In this document: piece after piece, positions 1 through 8,989 of the stretch
Layout of the letters: every line of letters starts with the position of its first letter
Numbering within the stretch: position 1 is the stretch's first letter
Assembly: GCA_016932385.1 (NCBI GenBank)
Contig: JAFGCY010000099.1
Coordinates: 1 to 49,629, forward strand
Source: a bacterium
GTDB lineage: Bacteria > 4484-113 > JAFGCY01
DNA: 49,629 nt
Reading direction: 5' to 3'
Notes under the pieces: model-generated
Databases searched by the model: none
The model's input: only the letters and a program-made list of their open reading frames with translations
Told to the model about the DNA's origin: nothing
Position numbers and translations under genes: made by a program

Positions 1-405
1 GACGGCCGCACTCCGCGCAAAGGGCTGCTGTTCGCCATCATCGCGGCGGTCGTGAACTACGCGATCCTGATTGGCTATTTCTTCCTGCAACGCCTGATTG
101 ACGAGACGAATTGGTTTTGGGGGATGGCGACGGGCACGGCCTGGCTCTTCATCGGTCTGATCATACTCACCGTCATCGCCGCCTGGTGGCTGGCGGTCGG
201 CCTGCTGGCGCGGACGGTGCTGCGCGTTACCTGGCTGACAGCGCTGAGCATCGCCAGCCGGGGCGTGATGTTCAACCTGCTCGCCTTCGTACTGATAGTG
301 CCGGTCCTGATGCCCAACTACATCTGCCTCGGCTTGGCCGGCTCCACTGGGAATGCGGACGAGGCGTCCGCGCTCCGTTTGGTCGCGATGACAGTCCTGT
401 TATAA
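1..405 (+). CDS. Integral membrane protein, C-terminal fragment (5' truncated)
   Basis: The frame is open from base 1 to the TAA at 403-405, so only the last 134 residues are visible and the start lies outside the window. Three hydrophobic segments are evident: roughly residues 8-29 (KGLLFAIIAAVV onward), 47-68 (WLFIGLIILTVIAAWW onward) and 88-104 (GVMFNLLAFVLIVPVLM). The C-terminus is short and polar. No family motif is recognisable, so no function is assigned. The stop codon overlaps the -10 box of the promoter for the next gene, so the two are probably separate transcription units. An internal ATG at 52 exists, but the hydrophobic segment starts before it, which argues for a longer protein. 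Confidence 0.7.
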   Translation, partial: DGRTPRKGLLFAIIAAVVNYAILIGYFFLQRLIDETNWFWGMATGTAWLFIGLIILTVIAAWWLAVGLLARTVLRVTWLTALSIASRGVMFNLLAFVLIVPVLMPNYICLGLAGSTGNADEASALRLVAMTVLL

Positions 406-406
406 T
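398..406 (+). promoter_or_regulatory. Extended -10 promoter for the first dockerin-like lipoprotein gene
   Basis: TATAAT at 401-406 is a consensus -10 hexamer preceded by TG at 398-399 (extended -10, TGnTATAAT). The -35 is weak (TTGGTC at 379-384, 16 bp spacing). The predicted transcript start is near 413, about 40 nt before the start codon at 453. The hexamer overlaps the stop codon of the upstream gene. Confidence 0.55.
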
Positions 407-452
407 CGCGAGCGTTCCGAGCATAATAGACTCGGTGCCGATCCGGCTGGAG

Positions 453-2519
453 ATGATGCTGATGCATATGACCGCGCGCATTGCTTGTGTTTGTTGCTTG
501 ATCCTGCTGGTCTCAACCTGCCAGGCGCAGTCGCCGCAGCTGCATGCGGCCAGCAACTTGTCAGCAAGCCAGGCGGCGCCCACCGCAACTGCTACCGCCG
601 TCGGCCCCGGCACTGCCGCATCCACTGCACCGGTGCGCACCGTCTCCGGCCCGCCGGATCTCAACTCCGCCGCGGCGGAATTGCACTGGGATCCAACCGC
701 GCAGGACTTCAGCTGGTACTACGCCCATCCCGGCGACTACAACCAGGACGGACTGGTGACGGTCAGCGACATCACCCCGCTCGGCGTCAACTTCAACGCC
801 GCCGGGCCGTTTAGTGAGGACTCCGCGCTGGCGATGGTCGACGGCAACTCCGACGGGCTGATCACCGTCAACGACATCACGCCGATCGGCCAGAACTTCT
901 CTAAAAGCCTGGAACGCTACCAGGTCTTCCACAGCAACGATCTCAGCGACTACCCGGCATCCAACCTGGCGGACAACGGCGCCGGGGCCACGCTGCTCGG
1001 CACGGTGCAGTTGGTCAACAACCCGCTACTGGCCAACCATCGCCGGCTATTCACGCTGCACCTGGCCAGCCCGCCCGCTACGGGCTATGCCTGGGTGCGC
1101 CCGCTGAGCAGCGAGCACGTGCCCGGCACGCCATCGAACTATGTCGATCTTGGCGGCGGTTCCAACGGTAATACACCGCCCGAGGCGATTTTGGTGCTCA
1201 GCGCGGACAACGTCGCGCCGGGCACGGAGGTGCTCTTGATCGCCAGCGGCTCATCCGACGACGATGGCGACGACCTGACCTACAGCTTCGATCCCGAGGG
1301 CGACGGCACGTTCCAAGCGCCGACCACCCAGCCCACGCTGGCCTGGACCTACCGCGAGCTGATGGACTACACGCCGGGCTTGCGCGTCGATGACGGCAAC
1401 GGCGGCATGGACGAAGACACGGCGGCGCTGACGGTCAGCCTTGGCACGCTGACAACGAGCGTCGTCGACGCCCAGTCCGGCGACGTGCTGGCGGGCATGA
1501 ACGTCGACCTCGTGGTGAGTGACGGCAAACCGGGCGTGCTTTTCCATGACCCGACCGCGAGCGAGACCCTGCGCTGGCGCCAGGCCCAGGACGTGGCGGG
1601 AACCAGTTGGTACGACCAGTACGGGCTTTACGCCGGCGGCCCGGGGATCAGCGCGGAACTGGTCAACGGTGTTCCCGCCGTGGCGTACTACACCGCCGGC
1701 GACCTGAAGTTCACGTATGCCGACTCGGCCGGCGGCAGCGGCACGTGGTACGTCTCCACGCCGGTAATCGCCTCGCAGAATTCGAATAGCAACCAGATCG
1801 CCTGGCCCTCCCTGGCGATCATCAACGGCCAGCCCGCCGTCACCAGCGTGAACCTGGACGCGCTGTGCGGGGGCGACCTGTTGTACGTGCGCGCGGTGAA
1901 CGCGTCCGGCGGCAACTGGGGAATGGTCAGGAAAATAATCGACAAGGAGGACCTCGTTACCTTCCAGTCCTCACTGGCCGAAGTCAACGGCCGACCGGCG
2001 GCGGTATTCATCGCCGGAACCTTAAGCAAGATGCGCCTGTATTACGCGCGATCCGACGACGCTTACGGCACGCTCTGGCCGTCCTCCCTAATCATCACGC
2101 CGGAGTCATACTACACCTTCAGCGACAGCTGCCTGGAGGTTGTCGACGGCATTCCCGCCGTGGCCTACTGGGATAAGACCGCGGGCCAGGTGTGTTACTT
2201 ACGGGCCAACGACAACATCGGCTTCACCTGGTCCGACCCGCTGGTGATCTCCGCCACCACCGGCAGCATCGAAGGCGACATCGACCTGGCGGTCGTCAAC
2301 AACACGCCGGTGATCGCCTTCGGCGACGTGGTCGAAGGGTTAAAGTGCTTTGTCGCCAAGGACGCCGCCGGCACCAGCTGGAACGATCCGGTCCAGGTCG
2401 CGACCGGCAATGACACCGGCAAGTCGGTCCGGATCGCGGACGTCGGCGGGCGCATCGGCCTGGCTTATTACGACCGCAGCTTGCAGCAGATCATCTACGC
2501 GGTGTTCCTGGGCGATTAG
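453..2519 (+). CDS. Lipoprotein with dockerin-like calcium loops, PKD-like domain and seven-repeat propeller
   Basis: From ATG 453 the protein has 688 residues. Domains in order: a signal peptide with a lipobox-like LVSTC (Cys near 23); a Ser/Thr/Ala-rich linker; two EF-hand-type loops of dockerin form, DYNQDGLVTVSD (95-106) and DGNSDGLITVND (130-141), each followed by TP(L/I)GxNF; a PKD-like domain (about 240-320); and seven repeats of the pattern (V/I)xGxPAVAYxD to the end, which suggests a seven-bladed beta-propeller. Dockerin-type loops bind calcium in known families; here they lie at the N-terminus beside the lipid anchor. GGAG (449-452) directly abuts ATG 453; the in-frame ATG at 462 has a better spacing of 9 nt and may be the real start. 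The gene is a tandem paralog of the next one. The function is unknown; surface display or binding is inferred. Confidence 0.75.
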   Translation: MMLMHMTARIACVCCLILLVSTCQAQSPQLHAASNLSASQAAPTATATAVGPGTAASTAPVRTVSGPPDLNSAAAELHWDPTAQDFSWYYAHPGDYNQDGLVTVSDITPLGVNFNAAGPFSEDSALAMVDGNSDGLITVNDITPIGQNFSKSLERYQVFHSNDLSDYPASNLADNGAGATLLGTVQLVNNPLLANHRRLFTLHLASPPATGYAWVRPLSSEHVPGTPSNYVDLGGGSNGNTPPEAILVLSADNVAPGTEVLLIASGSSDDDGDDLTYSFDPEGDGTFQAPTTQPTLAWTYRELMDYTPGLRVDDGNGGMDEDTAALTVSLGTLTTSVVDAQSGDVLAGMNVDLVVSDGKPGVLFHDPTASETLRWRQAQDVAGTSWYDQYGLYAGGPGISAELVNGVPAVAYYTAGDLKFTYADSAGGSGTWYVSTPVIASQNSNSNQIAWPSLAIINGQPAVTSVNLDALCGGDLLYVRAVNASGGNWGMVRKIIDKEDLVTFQSSLAEVNGRPAAVFIAGTLSKMRLYYARSDDAYGTLWPSSLIITPESYYTFSDSCLEVVDGIPAVAYWDKTAGQVCYLRANDNIGFTWSDPLVISATTGSIEGDIDLAVVNNTPVIAFGDVVEGLKCFVAKDAAGTSWNDPVQVATGNDTGKSVRIADVGGRIGLAYYDRSLQQIIYAVFLGD

Positions 2520-2593
2520 CGCAGCCATCCCTGGTGCTGCTGTTAATCGCCAAATCGAGGGATAATACTGGTTAGCCGGCACTTCGGCTGGAG

Positions 2594-4942
2594 ATGGTCT
2601 TGAGAACTTCGTTACTTGGATGCTTGTTTCTGATCTCCTCAGCCATGCTGATCCAGGCCTGCGCCGCGCCGGCACCCCAGTTGAGTCCCACCGACGCTAG
2701 TACCAGCGCGGCAGTAGCCACCTCGAACGGAGCCGTGACGGCCGCAGCTGGACGTCAACCGCACCAGGCCCGGCAAGTGTCCGCGCCGCCCGACCTGAAC
2801 TCCGCCGCCGCCGTGCTGTCCTGGAACTCGGCCAGCCAGGACCTGAGCTGGTACTACACGCACCCCGGCGACTACAACCAGGACGGGCTGGTCACCGTCA
2901 GCGATATCACGCCACTCGGTGTCAACTTCAACGCCGCCGGCCCGTTCGCGATCGAATCGGCGCTGGCGGTGGTCGACGGCAACTCCGACGGGATGATCAC
3001 CGTCAGCGACATCACCCCGATCGGCCAGAACTTCAACAAGAGCATCGAGCGTTACCAGGCATTCTGTTCAACCGACATCGACGACTACCCCGCCGCCAAT
3101 ACAGCCGCCAACGGCGCGGGGGCCACGCTGTTGGGCACCGTGCAACTGGTCAACAATCCGCTGTTGGCCGGCCAGCGCCGGCATTTCACGCTACATCTGG
3201 CCGCCCCGCCCGCGACGGGCTATGCCTGGGTACGGCCGCTGAGCACCGAGCACGATCCCGGCACGCCTTCGAGCCTGATCAGCTTCGGCAATCCCGGCGG
3301 CAACGCCCTGCCGACGGTTTCCCTGGGCGCCACGCCGACCTCCGGCGACGCCCCGCTGACCGTGAACTTCACCGCAACCGCCACCGACAGTGACGGCACG
3401 ATCGTGCAGTACGCCTGGGACTTCGACGGCGACGGCAGCGTGGACAGCGCCGGAACCGTGGCGACCGCCACCCACGTCTACCTGGCCAGCGGATCATTCA
3501 GCGCCGGCGTGACGGTGCTGGATAACGACGGCGGCAGTGCGTCGGCCTCCATCAGCATCTCGGCCTTCGGCGGCGGTGGCCAGCCGCCGACGGCGCAGCT
3601 GACGATCATTCCGGAAAACGCCGCGCCGGGCGATACCGTGGTGCTGCACGGCGCGGGCAGCAGCGACCCCGAAGGCACGACGCTGCACTACAGCTTCGAT
3701 CCCGAGGGCGACGGCACCTTCCGCCCGCCGGATACAGACATCAGCTTGAACTGGACCTACACCGAACTTGGCACCTTCCACCCCGCGCTCAGGGTCATCG
3801 ACGAGGACAACCAGGTGGACACCGCGGCCGGCAATCTGGAGATCAGCCTGGGCGCGCTGGAGCAGCACGTGCTGGACCAGCAGGTCGGCGACGCTCCGGC
3901 CGGCCTGAACGTGGACCTGCTGATTGCCGACGGCAAGCCGGCGGTAGTCTACTACGATTCCTCGGCGGAGCTGGACCTGACCCTGCGCTGGTGCTCGGCC
4001 AAGGACGCCGCCGGCAGCGAGTGGTGGGACCAGAAAGCGCTTGGGACATGCTACCAGTATTTCAGCGCGGGACTGGCCGGCGGGTTCCCGTGCGTCGCCT
4101 ACAACGACGGCAACGACATTCATTTCCTGCGGGCGACCGACGCCGCCGGCACCGGCGACTGGGGTACCGACCGCCTGATCATCGACGGCTCGACCGTATC
4201 AGATACCGGGGTCCTGGGATTGCTGTCGTTGTCGACCATCAACGAAAAGCCCACCGTCGTCTGCAACAACCTCGACGCGCTGATGGCCGGCGACCTGGTC
4301 TACATCGAGGCCACCAACTCGCAGGGGACGGGTTGGCCGGCGCTGGGCCGCCAGATCGCCAACAACTTCAACTACGTCGCCTTCATCAGCGCGCTGGCGG
4401 AAGTCGGCGGCCGGCCCGCGATCGCCTTTGTCGGCGGGTTTCTTGGCGACCAGCACATTATGTACATGCGCTCCTACGACGCGACCGGTATCAGTTGGAC
4501 CCTGACCCCGTTGGAACTCACACCCAGCGGTTCCTATGTATTGAGCGCCGATTGCCTCGACATCGTATTCGGTTATCCGGCGGTGGCCTGGCACAACCAC
4601 GGCGAGTCGCGGATCGAATTCGCGCGCGCGCTCGACGCGGAAGGCAGCCAGTGGGGCGAGCCCCTGGTGATCAGTTCAGTCACGAACACGCAGGCCGACA
4701 TCGACCTGATGGTGATCAACAACCTGCCATGCATCGCTTATTGCGACCACGCGACGGGCCTATATGTCGCCGTCGGCGCGGATCTCTACGGCAACAGCTG
4801 GAATGAGCCGGTGCTGGCCAACGCCGGCGCGGGTGCCGGCAAGTCGCCCAAGCTGGCGGAGATCGACGGGCGTGTCGCGCTGGCGTATTACAACCGGGCT
4901 GAAGGAAGAATCGAGTTCGCGGCGTACCGCGGAACCGAGTAG
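2594..4942 (+). CDS. Lipoprotein paralog with dockerin-like loops, two PKD domains and seven-repeat propeller
   Basis: This 782-residue protein has the same architecture as its upstream neighbour plus one more PKD domain. A signal peptide ends in a lipobox-like LIQAC (Cys 23). Calcium-loop repeats are DYNQDGLVTVSD (93-104) and DGNSDGMITVSD (128-139). A canonical PKD domain (about 236-320, with YAWDFDGDG) and a second PKD-like domain (about 330-410, SFDPEGDGTF) follow, then seven (A/V/I)xGxPxVAYxx repeats. The leader repeats the context CGGCTGGAGATG seen at the upstream gene; TTG 2600 is an alternative start with better spacing from GGAG (2590-2593). GATAAT (2561-2566) may be its own -10 box. 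The extra PKD domain is the main difference between the paralogs and points to duplication followed by domain gain or loss. The ligand is unknown. Confidence 0.75.
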   Translation: MVLRTSLLGCLFLISSAMLIQACAAPAPQLSPTDASTSAAVATSNGAVTAAAGRQPHQARQVSAPPDLNSAAAVLSWNSASQDLSWYYTHPGDYNQDGLVTVSDITPLGVNFNAAGPFAIESALAVVDGNSDGMITVSDITPIGQNFNKSIERYQAFCSTDIDDYPAANTAANGAGATLLGTVQLVNNPLLAGQRRHFTLHLAAPPATGYAWVRPLSTEHDPGTPSSLISFGNPGGNALPTVSLGATPTSGDAPLTVNFTATATDSDGTIVQYAWDFDGDGSVDSAGTVATATHVYLASGSFSAGVTVLDNDGGSASASISISAFGGGGQPPTAQLTIIPENAAPGDTVVLHGAGSSDPEGTTLHYSFDPEGDGTFRPPDTDISLNWTYTELGTFHPALRVIDEDNQVDTAAGNLEISLGALEQHVLDQQVGDAPAGLNVDLLIADGKPAVVYYDSSAELDLTLRWCSAKDAAGSEWWDQKALGTCYQYFSAGLAGGFPCVAYNDGNDIHFLRATDAAGTGDWGTDRLIIDGSTVSDTGVLGLLSLSTINEKPTVVCNNLDALMAGDLVYIEATNSQGTGWPALGRQIANNFNYVAFISALAEVGGRPAIAFVGGFLGDQHIMYMRSYDATGISWTLTPLELTPSGSYVLSADCLDIVFGYPAVAWHNHGESRIEFARALDAEGSQWGEPLVISSVTNTQADIDLMVINNLPCIAYCDHATGLYVAVGADLYGNSWNEPVLANAGAGAGKSPKLAEIDGRVALAYYNRAEGRIEFAAYRGTE

Positions 4943-4972
4943 CGCCCGGGATTGCTCCCGCCGCCCCCGGTG

Positions 4973-6721
4973 CTAGGAGGTGAAGATGACGATCCGGCCA
5001 TCGCCGGGATCGCTGACGTAGAGATAGCCCGTGCTGCGGTCGAGCGCCACGCCGGCCGGGCCGGTCGTCTCGGAGAACTCCACCCCGAGCGTGCCGTCGG
5101 CGCCGAAGTGGAACAGGGCTTCCTCGCTGTCGTTGAACACCACGACGCGCCGGTTGGCCGAGTCCGCCACATAGATGCGTCCGCGGAAGTCGACGGCCAG
5201 CCCCAGCGGCGTGTCGAGCGGGCCGTCTTCTTCTTCGTCCAGCTCGAACAGGCTGTCGTACTCGTACTCGTCGTTGAAGCGCTGGATGCGCGCGTTGGCG
5301 CTGTCGCTGATCAGAATTTCGCCACCGTCCCCCGTCCAGTGGATCGCGCCGGGGGCGCTGAGCTCGCCGTCCTCGTCGCCGTACTCCGCCACGGTGTCCA
5401 GGTAAACGCCCAGGCCGGTGAAGGTCTGCAGCCGCGACAACTGCGTGTCCAGCACCAACACCACGTCGCCGATCAATTCGGGATCGTAGACCACTTCCAG
5501 CGCGCCGGTCTCCTCGAACTCGCCGGGATCGGTGCCGGGCGTGCCGAACAGCCCGGCCTCGTTGTAGTTCAGGTCGTAGATGAAGACGTGCGATCGTCCG
5601 GCGTCGCTGACATAGATCCGGTCGCCGTCCGGGTTGAAGGCCACGCCGACGGGCTGGGCCAGGTCCACGGTGTCGTAGCCCGTGATCCGCCCGCGGTAGT
5701 TGCCGTCGAGGTCGTAGGTCCAGACGCAGTCCGCGCCGTCGTCGGCGACTAAGAGCCGGTCCGCCGCGGCGCTGATCGCGATATCCCCCGGCCGCACCAG
5801 CCGGTCACTTCCGAAGCTCCTGAGCAGGTCGAAGTCCACGGCCGGCGAGTTGATCACCGCCGAGGGCTCGCTCTCCAGGCCGCCCGGGTTGATGGTCGTC
5901 AGGTAGTACTCGTACGCGCCGGGGCTGTCGATCTCGTCGGAGAACACCGTCGCCGTCAACGGCTCGGTGTTGACCGCCGCGAAGCTGTCGGCACCCGCAC
6001 TGCTGCGGTACAGGTTGTAGCCGGTCACCAAGCTGCTGGTCGAGGGGGTCCAGGTCAGCTTGCGCACCTGGGTGCTGGCGGCCACCAGCGCCAGGCCCGT
6101 CGGGACCGGCGGCGGGATTTCCTCGGGCAGCAGGCTGTAGAACGCATAACGCCCGAAGGCGGAGATAGTGAAAGCCAGTTCGGTGCCGTCCTCGGAGACG
6201 GCGGCGCTGATGCCGGCGTCCTCGTAGCGCAGCGAGGTGGCATTGAACGTGTAGATCGGAATCGACATCGCGGGCGGCAGGGCCGCGGCCAACTCGAAGG
6301 TGATCGCGATCGCCTCCGCGGGCACGATTTCGTCGCCGGTCTCCTCAGTGGTCTGGGATGCCTGCGTGCCGTCGCCGCCGGCGCCTTCCGGCTCCACCGG
6401 CGTAGGCGCCGTATCCACCGCCGTCAGCTCCATCGCCATCGCCAGCGTGCGGCCCTCGGGACCCGGCACATTGGCGTCGGCGCTGCTGCGATTGGTCAGC
6501 GTCAGCTCGATCTGGCCGGTCAACGCGCCGGCCGGGATCACGGCGGTGATCCGCCCGTCGGAAGTGGTCAGCTGCGTCGGCGTCGTTTCGTCGGGATTGA
6601 ACTGGACCGGGCCTCCGCCGCCCCCGCAGGCGGCGAGTACCAGGATGAGCCAGCCGGCCAACAGGCCCAGACGGCTGGATTGCCGCCAAGCCTCCCTGCT
6701 GTGACCGCTGTCTGCGCCCAT
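4973..6721 (-). CDS. NHL-repeat lipoprotein with fibronectin type III domain
   Basis: This 582-residue protein has a signal peptide ending in the lipobox LVLAAC (Cys about 32) followed by a glycine-rich stretch. A beta-rich region with a ZU5-like IPAGAL segment comes next, then an FN3 domain (about 203-290, with GYNLYRSS and YEYYLTTIN). The C-terminal half has six NHL-type repeats, such as GVAFNPDGDRIYVSDAG, GLAVDFRGRIYVADSANRR and GVALDRSTGYLYVSDPG, enough for a six-bladed propeller. The start codon lies 3 nt after the fliL stop with no Shine-Dalgarno, so translation is probably coupled to fliL. NHL propellers usually mediate protein or carbohydrate contacts; the target here is unknown. It is the last gene of the motA-motB-fliL run, so a motor-associated envelope role is possible but only inferred. 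Confidence 0.75.
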   Translation of the reverse strand: MGADSGHSREAWRQSSRLGLLAGWLILVLAACGGGGGPVQFNPDETTPTQLTTSDGRITAVIPAGALTGQIELTLTNRSSADANVPGPEGRTLAMAMELTAVDTAPTPVEPEGAGGDGTQASQTTEETGDEIVPAEAIAITFELAAALPPAMSIPIYTFNATSLRYEDAGISAAVSEDGTELAFTISAFGRYAFYSLLPEEIPPPVPTGLALVAASTQVRKLTWTPSTSSLVTGYNLYRSSAGADSFAAVNTEPLTATVFSDEIDSPGAYEYYLTTINPGGLESEPSAVINSPAVDFDLLRSFGSDRLVRPGDIAISAAADRLLVADDGADCVWTYDLDGNYRGRITGYDTVDLAQPVGVAFNPDGDRIYVSDAGRSHVFIYDLNYNEAGLFGTPGTDPGEFEETGALEVVYDPELIGDVVLVLDTQLSRLQTFTGLGVYLDTVAEYGDEDGELSAPGAIHWTGDGGEILISDSANARIQRFNDEYEYDSLFELDEEEDGPLDTPLGLAVDFRGRIYVADSANRRVVVFNDSEEALFHFGADGTLGVEFSETTGPAGVALDRSTGYLYVSDPGDGRIVIFTS

Positions 6722-6724
6722 GTG

Positions 6725-7588
6725 CTACTTGGTGATGATGTCGCTGATGATCAGATCGGTAACCGTACCGTAATGGCGGTCGATCATTCCATTGATGTTG
6801 TCAACCACCACTGTTTTAAATCCCACCTTGCCGGTCGGCGATGTCAGTTCCGCCGCTGAATGTGAATTAATCTCGTTAACGATCATTTCGCGAATCCGCG
6901 GCTGGTTTTCATCCAACTTCTGCTCGAGGATCGTGCGCGGTTCCTCCGGCGGGTGCGGCATCTCCGGCGGGCCCGTCTCTACCGGTGCGCCGTGTTGCAG
7001 CAGCAGCATTCCGGCGGCAACCAGCGGCGCATCCTCGGCGCGTCGCAGCGGCGGAACCGGACACCGGGAAATCTTATTCTTTTTGCGCCATTCCTCCAAA
7101 GCCTTGGTGTAGTTCTCCATTTGCATGTTGTAAAAGTCGGTTTGGACCTGGTAGTTTTGCCGGTCGTGGGCCGTAATGCCGCTGGTCAATTCCAGCGACA
7201 GAGTCATCACGGCATACTTCCCGTCCGAGGTGTTGGCCGTGAAATCACCCAGCTCATAGATGATGCCTTGCTTCGGATCGCTCTGCCAGTCGTAGGGATC
7301 CTCGCCGTTACCGTGGCCTTCATCGCCTGCGCCGTCACCCTCGGCGGCCATCGCCTGGTCGCCGCCCAGGCCCGCCGGCACCGCGATCCCCGCCTCGCCG
7401 AGCTGCTTCTGCATGTTCTTCATTTGCATGAACAGCAGTACACACATGATAATCGCCGCCACAGCCACCACGGCCGCGATGATCGTGCCCACGTTGCCAC
7501 CACTACCCTTGGCTTTCTTCAGCCGCGGCTTAGGCCGGGGTTTTGGCTTATCTTCCGCCTCGTTGCCTTCAACCTCAAAATCCGCCAT
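6725..7588 (-). CDS. fliL: FliL-family flagellar basal body-associated protein
   Basis: FliL proteins sit around the stator and support motor torque. This one has a basic cytoplasmic N-terminus (PKPRPKPRLKKAKG), one membrane segment (about 33-56, GTIIAAVVAVAAIIMCVLLF) and a periplasmic domain with the family pattern of an initial beta-strand (YELGDFTANTSDGKYAVMTL), a helix with LDENQPRIREMIVNEINSHS and a C-terminal strand before the end (VTDLIISDIITK). At 287 residues it is longer than the usual 150-180; the excess is an acidic linker after the membrane segment and a Pro-rich insert in the middle. I start it at ATG 7588 because AAGGAG lies 5 nt upstream; the GTG at 7594 would overlap that site. 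It follows motA and motB on the same strand. Confidence 0.85.
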   Translation of the reverse strand: MADFEVEGNEAEDKPKPRPKPRLKKAKGSGGNVGTIIAAVVAVAAIIMCVLLFMQMKNMQKQLGEAGIAVPAGLGGDQAMAAEGDGAGDEGHGNGEDPYDWQSDPKQGIIYELGDFTANTSDGKYAVMTLSLELTSGITAHDRQNYQVQTDFYNMQMENYTKALEEWRKKNKISRCPVPPLRRAEDAPLVAAGMLLLQHGAPVETGPPEMPHPPEEPRTILEQKLDENQPRIREMIVNEINSHSAAELTSPTGKVGFKTVVVDNINGMIDRHYGTVTDLIISDIITK

Positions 7589-7641
7589 ACTCACTCCTTC
7601 GCTTGACGCGCCGATCAGGCGCGCCCGGACCGCCTCGAACC

Positions 7642-7670
7642 ATATAATTTATAACGGCCCTGGTTTGTAA
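7642..7670 (-). promoter_or_regulatory. Possible internal promoter for fliL
   Basis: On the minus strand TTACAA (7665-7670) and TTATAT (7642-7647) are separated by 17 bp, within an A/T-rich patch that stands out from its surroundings. It overlaps the end of the small lipoprotein gene and would give fliL and the NHL lipoprotein their own transcript within the mot run. An overlapping TATAAA offers an alternative -10. Confidence 0.4.
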
Positions 7671-7963
7671 TCCTTGAATTCCTTGAGGGCTTCGCCGTCC
7701 TTGATGTAAACGCGGTAATCCGCGGGAATCGCGTTGACATACTTCGGCAGATTGGGCCAGTATTCCTTCGTTTTCATATGTGCCACGTACAGGTAGCTGC
7801 CGGGCGCCGTTCCCTCCTGCGTCATCTCGCCCAGGCGCTCACCGATCTGGCGGTATTGCCCGCCCTGGTTCTCGATACAGGCTGTCAAAATGCCGGCCAG
7901 TATTACGCTCACGGCAATCAGCGGCAGTAACGCGGCCAGTCGACAGAGGTGGCGGCTCAGCAT
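7649..7963 (-). CDS. Small lipoprotein between motB and fliL
   Basis: This 104-residue protein has a hydrophobic signal segment (about 9-27) with lipobox ILTAC, so it is probably a lipoprotein of about 76 residues after processing. The mature part (start IENQGGQYRQIGERLGE) contains YLYVAHMKTKEYWPNLPKY and no family motif that I recognise. A strong Shine-Dalgarno (GGAGGAAATAA before ATG) precedes it. It starts 60 nt after motB and ends 60 nt before fliL on the same strand, so it may be co-transcribed with stator genes. A role at the motor or in the outer membrane near it is only inferred from position. Confidence 0.65.
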   Translation of the reverse strand: MLSRHLCRLAALLPLIAVSVILAGILTACIENQGGQYRQIGERLGEMTQEGTAPGSYLYVAHMKTKEYWPNLPKYVNAIPADYRVYIKDGEALKEFKDYKPGPL

Positions 7964-8023
7964 TTATTTCCTCCGCTAAAACATACCAGATTTAGCGCAG
8001 TCTTTGCCAAGATTGCCTCCGCA

Positions 8024-8977
8024 CTACTGCTCGCCCGCCGGGGTTGTTTCCTCCGGCGCGGGCTGGGGCTGAGCGGCCGGTTCCGCCGGTGGTTGGACCG
8101 GTCCCAGTTGTTCGTATTCCTCGCGCAGGACGAGAATCTCAACCCGGCGGTTCATCGCCCGTCCTTGCCGCGTGGCGTTGTCCGCGATCGGCTTCGTATC
8201 GGCGTAGCCCGCCGCCTGCAGGCGCTCGGGCGGGAGGCCCAGTTGCTGCATGTAGCGGATTACCGAACCGGCACGGCCCGCGCTCAGCTCCCAGTTGCTG
8301 GGATAGGTCGCGGTGCTGATCGGCTGGTTGTCGGTATGGCCCTGGACCTCGATCCGGTTGCGCAACTGCGCCAACGGTGCGGCCAGGGCCCGGATGTACT
8401 CGCGGCCGGCCGGTTTGAGCACGGCGGAGCCGCTGTCGAACCATAGCTGGGTCGGATAAGCCACGATGCGGATTCCGCGCTCGTTGAACTCCACGCTGAT
8501 CCCGGCCGGCAGGTCGCCCATGTCGATCCCGCCCGCCTCGGCCTCGGCGATGGCGCGCTCGACAATGCCCTGCAATGCCTGCGCCAGTTCGCCCTGCGGG
8601 CTCAGGTCACCCGTGTCACCCGCCTCGGGCCCGCCGAGTTCCTGCAGGCCGGACAGCATATCCATGAATTCGAAGATGCTGATCGGGGTCTGGTTCTCGG
8701 GGAACAGCTCCAACGGTGTATCGCCGCCGCCGCTGGTATCGAAGATCGGGCTGCCGACATTGGCGCCGGTGGTGGCGGACGTGGCGCCGAAACCCTCGCG
8801 CAGGCTCTCGGCCAGCGCCTGGAATTTCTCCAGGTCGGTGTTGGCCATCGAATACAGGATGATGAACAGCACCAAGAGCAGCGTGATCATGTCGGCGTAG
8901 GTGATCAGCCAGCGCTCGTCGCCGCCCTCGCCTCCCTGGGGCACCTGCGGAATCCGAAAGACGGGCGGCAGTGGCAT
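8024..8977 (-). CDS. motB: Flagellar motor stator protein MotB
   Basis: MotB anchors the stator to peptidoglycan and carries the proton- or ion-binding aspartate. The N-terminus has the family segment ERWLITYADMITLLLVLF, with the conserved Asp at 29 inside the single membrane helix. A linker and plug region follow. The C-terminal OmpA-like peptidoglycan-binding domain shows VQGHTDNQPIST, NWELSAGRAGSVIRYM and NRRVEI. At 317 residues it is slightly long; the extra length is a Gly/Pro-rich linker and a Pro/Ala/Glu-rich tail. The start lies 12 nt after the motA stop, the usual motA-motB arrangement. The ion used cannot be decided with certainty from the sequence. Confidence 0.93.
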   Translation of the reverse strand: MPLPPVFRIPQVPQGGEGGDERWLITYADMITLLLVLFIILYSMANTDLEKFQALAESLREGFGATSATTGANVGSPIFDTSGGGDTPLELFPENQTPISIFEFMDMLSGLQELGGPEAGDTGDLSPQGELAQALQGIVERAIAEAEAGGIDMGDLPAGISVEFNERGIRIVAYPTQLWFDSGSAVLKPAGREYIRALAAPLAQLRNRIEVQGHTDNQPISTATYPSNWELSAGRAGSVIRYMQQLGLPPERLQAAGYADTKPIADNATRQGRAMNRRVEILVLREEYEQLGPVQPPAEPAAQPQPAPEETTPAGEQ

Positions 8978-8989
8978 AGGCGGTACCGG

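Noticed and set aside
4952..5752. Long plus-strand frame opposite the NHL lipoprotein
   Set aside because: It is the complement of a clear NHL-repeat gene, without its own start signal or domain; G+C-rich DNA gives such shadows.
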